From an uncultured Methanoregula sp. (lineage in GTDB: Archaea > Halobacteriota > Methanomicrobia > Methanomicrobiales > Methanospirillaceae): a stretch of DNA of 64,000 nucleotides. The notes beneath the pieces are model-generated. The model was not told the DNA's origin. It ran no database searches and saw only the letters and a list, made by a program, of their open reading frames with translations. Shown here one piece after another: positions 60,751 to 64,000 of this stretch. The translations under genes were made by a program, and so were the position numbers. Positions within the stretch are counted from its first letter, which is position 1. Each line of letters starts with the position of its first letter. Where the stretch lies: contig NZ_OY787453.1 of assembly GCF_963678795.1 (NCBI RefSeq), positions 310,001 through 374,000 on the forward strand, given 5' to 3'.

Positions 60751-62331
60751 GTGAAGTACATCATTATTACCGGCGGTGTGATGAGCGGACTGGGCAAAGG
60801 GATCACGGCTGCGTCTGTGGGCCGTATCCTGAAAAACCGGGGATACCGGGTGACCGCTGTCAAGATCGACCCCTACCTGAATATCGATGCCGGGACCATG
60901 AACCCGGCCCAGCACGGGGAGGTATTTGTATTAAAGGACGGGAGTGAAGTGGATCTCGACCTCGGGAACTACGAGCGTTTCCTGGATATCGAGCTCACGG
61001 CGTCCCATAACATTACCACCGGAAAAGTGTACCGCACGGTCATCGAAAAAGAACGCCGCGGCGATTTTCTCGGAGAGACAGTCCAGATCATCCCCCATAT
61101 CACCGACCAGATCAAGAAATGTATCCAGCAGGCGGCAGAAGAAGAGTTCCCAGATGGGACAAAGGCCGATATCTGCCTCGTCGAAGTGGGAGGCACGGTT
61201 GGTGATATCGAGAGCATGCCGTTCCTCGAAGCTGTCCGCCAGATGCACGGGGAACTTCCACCTCACGATTTTGTCCTGATTCATGTCACCCTTATTCCCG
61301 AGGACACGATGGGAGACTTCAAGACGAAGCCCACCCAGCACTCAGTCAAGGCCCTGCGGGAACTGGGTCTCCATGCAGATATCATCGTGGGCAGGAGCGA
61401 GAGCCCGATCGGAGCCAACACCAAGCGCAAGATCTCGGCGTTCTGCGATCTTCCGCAGAACGCAGTCATCTCGGCCGCAACCGCCCCGGATACCTATGCA
61501 GTTCCCATGGAGATGGAAAAAGAGGGCATTGCCGATGTGCTCTCCGCACATCTCGGACTGGATAAAAATGAGGTTGATACCTCGTGGTACAGGATCGTCA
61601 ACAAGGAGTACACAAACCGGGTAACCGTCGCGATTGTGAGCAAGTATGGTATTGAGGACGTATATATCAGCATCAAGGAATCCCTCAAGCATGCCGGGCG
61701 GGCACTTTCCACTGAGGTGAAAATTGCCTGGCTTGATGCCGAGCGGTACGAGCGGTGCCATCTCAAGGACTATGACGGCATCCTGATTCCCGGCGGCTTT
61801 GGCAAGCGGGGTATCGAAGGTAAGATCGAGGCGATCAAATTCGCCCGCGAGAACAAGGTTCCTTTCCTTGGTCTCTGCCTCGGGTTCCAGCTGGCAACGG
61901 TCGAGTACGCCCGGAACAAGGCCGGGATAGCTGACGCAACAAGCGAGGAGTTCGGCGAGGGCTCGCACGTAATTGCCATCCTGCCCGAGCAGGAAGGAGT
62001 CAACGAGCTGGGAGGAACAATGCGCCTTGGTAACTACACTGCGGACATGCGCCCGGGATCGCTCGCGCACAAACTTTATGGTGAGAACCAGGTAACCGAA
62101 CGCCACCGCCACCGGTACGAAGTGAACCCGGAATACATCAGGACCCTGGAGAACGCAGGAATGGTCTTCTCGGCAACGAACCGGAACCGGATGGAGTGCC
62201 TCGAACTCCCCGATCATCCGTTCTTCTTTGCAACCCAGTTTCACCCGGAGTTCAAGTCCCGGCCAACCCGCCCGTCCCCGCCATACCTGGGTTTTGTCGA
62301 GGCATGCCGGGCCAACAAGCGGACAAAATAA
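60751..62331 (+). CDS. pyrG: CTP synthase
   Basis: A 526-residue enzyme making CTP from UTP and glutamine. The synthetase domain starts [20 protein letters not shown] and continues with [20 protein letters not shown]; the C-terminal glutaminase has [15 protein letters not shown] and the nucleophile Cys in [18 protein letters not shown], with the His/Glu pair in [14 protein letters not shown]. The start is GTG, seven bases after GGGGAG. It is followed by guaAB 14 bases later. Confidence 0.96.
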   Translation: MKYIIITGGVMSGLGKGITAASVGRILKNRGYRVTAVKIDPYLNIDAGTMNPAQHGEVFVLKDGSEVDLDLGNYERFLDIELTASHNITTGKVYRTVIEKERRGDFLGETVQIIPHITDQIKKCIQQAAEEEFPDGTKADICLVEVGGTVGDIESMPFLEAVRQMHGELPPHDFVLIHVTLIPEDTMGDFKTKPTQHSVKALRELGLHADIIVGRSESPIGANTKRKISAFCDLPQNAVISAATAPDTYAVPMEMEKEGIADVLSAHLGLDKNEVDTSWYRIVNKEYTNRVTVAIVSKYGIEDVYISIKESLKHAGRALSTEVKIAWLDAERYERCHLKDYDGILIPGGFGKRGIEGKIEAIKFARENKVPFLGLCLGFQLATVEYARNKAGIADATSEEFGEGSHVIAILPEQEGVNELGGTMRLGNYTADMRPGSLAHKLYGENQVTERHRHRYEVNPEYIRTLENAGMVFSATNRNRMECLELPDHPFFFATQFHPEFKSRPTRPSPPYLGFVEACRANKRTK

Positions 62332-62345
62332 CAAGGAGTATCCAC

Positions 62346-63263
62346 ATGGTCAATTGCGAGAAATTCATCCCGAAATCAATAGCTGAGATAAAGGCTGCTG
62401 CCGGGAACGAGAAGGTTGTCATGGCTCTGTCTGGCGGTGTCGACAGCTCTGTCTGCGCTGCCCTTGCAGCCCGTGCCATTGGCGACAACCTGATCCCGAT
62501 TTATATCGATACCGGCCTGATGCGGAAAGGAGAGACCGAGCGCATCCGTACAATATTTGGCAACATCCATCTCCAGATCGTTGATGCCGGGGACGAGTTC
62601 ATTGATGCCCTTAAGGGGATTACGGATCCCGAAGCCAAGCGCAAGGCGATTGGAGAGCGGTTCATCCGTGTCTTCGAGCGCGAGGCAAGGAAGCAGGGGG
62701 CCAGGTGTCTCCTCCAGGGGACCATCTATCCCGACCGGATCGAGAGCGAGGGCGGCATAAAAAGCCACCACAATGTCGGCGGTATGCCGCTCCATATGGA
62801 GTTTACGAAAGTCATCGAGCCGATCCGCGATCTCTACAAGGATGAAGTCCGGGATGTTGCAGGCGCGCTCGCGCTCCCGAAGGAGATCCAGCACCGGATG
62901 CCGTTTCCCGGGCCCGGGCTCGCCGTGCGTGTCCTCGGTGAAGTAACCCGGGAGAAAGTCGCGGTCATCAGGGAAGCGAACTGGATTGTTGAGGATGAGC
63001 TTGTTGAAAAGTACAGCCCCTGGCAATGCTTTGCAGCGCTCGTCGGTCTGGGCACCGGTGTCAAGGGAGACAACCGTATCCATGGTTGGATTGTCGCGAT
63101 CAGGGCAGTGAACTCCCGGGACGGGATGACTGCCGACCCGATCAACATTCCCTTTGACCACCTGACAAGAATCGGGTCGAGAATTACTGCAGACATCCCG
63201 AGCGTTGCCCGTGTCGTCTACGACATCACGGCAAAACCCCCGGCAACCATCGAATACGAATAA
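62346..63263 (+). CDS. guaAB: GMP synthase ATP-pyrophosphatase subunit (archaeal, split form)
   Basis: A 305-residue subunit that adenylates XMP and accepts ammonia from a separate glutaminase subunit, as in archaea. P-loop-like motif [60 protein letters not shown] and the C-terminal [16 protein letters not shown] are typical. AAGGAG seven bases before the ATG at 62346; the longer open frame overlaps pyrG and is not used. The glutaminase gene is not in this window. Confidence 0.94.
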   Translation: MVNCEKFIPKSIAEIKAAAGNEKVVMALSGGVDSSVCAALAARAIGDNLIPIYIDTGLMRKGETERIRTIFGNIHLQIVDAGDEFIDALKGITDPEAKRKAIGERFIRVFEREARKQGARCLLQGTIYPDRIESEGGIKSHHNVGGMPLHMEFTKVIEPIRDLYKDEVRDVAGALALPKEIQHRMPFPGPGLAVRVLGEVTREKVAVIREANWIVEDELVEKYSPWQCFAALVGLGTGVKGDNRIHGWIVAIRAVNSRDGMTADPINIPFDHLTRIGSRITADIPSVARVVYDITAKPPATIEYE

Positions 63264-63309
63264 TAAAGGACAACCAACCCCAAATCAATTAAACGACATC
63301 GTGATTGGA

Positions 63310-64000
63310 ATGGAAACTACCAGCCAGTTCAAGGCGCTCGACGAGCGCTACTACATGCCCGCTTTCTCCCGTGAGATAGCGATCGTAAAAGGCGAAGGAT
63401 CGAAAGTCTGGGATGCAGACGGGAAGGAATACATTGACTGCGTGGCAGGTATCGCCGTCTGCAGCACCGGCCACTGCCACCCGGCCGTGGTGAAGGCGAT
63501 CTGCGACCAGGCACACCAGCTCATCCACTGCTCGAACCTGTATTACGTGCCCCACCAGGGAGAGATTGCAAAGAAACTCGTGGAAGTGACCGGCATGCAC
63601 AAGGCCTTCTTCTCGAATTCCGGTGCCGAGGCAACGGATGGGGCACTCAAGCTCGCCCGGGTCAGGACCGGGAAGAAGAAGTTTGTTGCGTTCACGCACG
63701 GGTTCCACGGGCGTACCGTCGGGTCCCTTGCAGTGACCCACAAGCCGGCGATCCGGGAACCGTTCGAACCGCTGGGAATGGTCAAGACTTTTGTCGAATA
63801 TGGTGATGTCGAAGGCCTGAAAAAAGTTGTCGACAATGATACTGCGGGTATCATCGTTGAACCGATCCAGGGAGAAGCGGGGGTTATCATCCCCCCGGAC
63901 AGTTTCCTTGAAGGGATTCGCGAGGTATGCGATAAGACCGGCGCGGTCATGATCGTTGACGAAGTCCAGACCGGTATGGGACGGACCGGGAAGTGGCTGG
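63310..64000 (+). CDS. argD: Acetylornithine aminotransferase, partial
   Basis: The first 230 residues of a class-III pyridoxal-phosphate aminotransferase in arginine synthesis. VWDADGKEYIDCVAGIAVCS, FFSNSGAEATDGALKLARV, FTHGFHGRTVGSLAVTHK and IVDEVQTGMGRTGKW are the family's motifs. The frame runs off the right edge before the catalytic Lys. The ATG at 63310 has GTGATTGGA upstream. Other class-III aminotransferases cannot be fully excluded. Confidence 0.88.
   Translation, partial: METTSQFKALDERYYMPAFSREIAIVKGEGSKVWDADGKEYIDCVAGIAVCSTGHCHPAVVKAICDQAHQLIHCSNLYYVPHQGEIAKKLVEVTGMHKAFFSNSGAEATDGALKLARVRTGKKKFVAFTHGFHGRTVGSLAVTHKPAIREPFEPLGMVKTFVEYGDVEGLKKVVDNDTAGIIVEPIQGEAGVIIPPDSFLEGIREVCDKTGAVMIVDEVQTGMGRTGKWL

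Noticed and set aside
61342..62334. 330-codon frame on the minus strand
   Set aside because: Antisense to pyrG, no protein-like features.
1..64000. tRNA or rRNA genes, and an integrase for the element
   Set aside because: I looked for T-arm-like GGTTCGAATCC sequences and for tyrosine recombinase motifs while reading and found none; a covariance search could still find a divergent tRNA.

Overview
The window comes from a methanogenic archaeon, most likely of the order Methanomicrobiales (Methanoregula-like). The evidence is a formylmethanofuran dehydrogenase (fwd) operon, an F420-type formate dehydrogenase (fdhAB), a tungstate transporter, PAS-rich archaeal signalling proteins, an AbrB-PhoU regulator, a free ATP-pyrophosphatase subunit of GMP synthase, archaeal TATA-type promoters and GGAGGTGATC-type ribosome binding sites. 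The assignment rests on gene content, not on rRNA; I saw no rRNA, tRNA or CRISPR array.

Layout. 1-1.1 kb: fwdGDB, leaving the window at the left. 1.4-2.2 kb: a moeA remnant and the first copy of a 228-bp dispersed repeat. 2.3-8.4 kb: a HEAT-repeat protein, two PAS sensory proteins, a TPR protein, small unknown proteins and a rubrerythrin-like protein. 8.5-18.5 kb: a molybdenum/tungsten block with fdhAB, tupABC, a small putative regulator, an MFS transporter and a molybdenum-storage-like kinase-fold protein. tupA, the storage-protein gene and a paralogue of the small regulator at 34.5 kb share an unusual operator-like sequence.

18.9-32 kb is accessory DNA. It holds three small proteins that look like catalytically dead nuclease folds, a TusA/DsrE-type sulfur-relay pair, a tightly overlapping operon ending in a 1,048-residue primase-helicase, a MazF toxin module, a duplicated zinc-finger end and a four-gene block with membrane proteins. 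The primase-helicase gene contains ten copies of an 8-mer (TTTCAGCA or its complement), found in all three codon phases and arranged almost mirror-symmetrically around position 27411. It is followed by a second, different iteron array. I read this as the replication module and candidate origin of an integrated plasmid or provirus. No integrase is visible.

32-64 kb is mostly chromosomal: a GntP permease, lipoproteins, trmO, two paralogous PH-like/TM/beta-sandwich proteins, a phosphate regulon (AbrB-PhoU regulator divergent from pstS, a fused pstC-pstA, pstB and a frameshifted phoU), a two-component system, hisD followed by the second repeat copy, a PKD surface protein, a GT2/TPR-wHTH/BrxD-like ATPase operon, and the housekeeping genes pyrG, guaAB and argD (cut by the right edge). 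The two dispersed-repeat copies, 49.6 kb apart in the same orientation, are a candidate structured RNA or mobile noncoding element.
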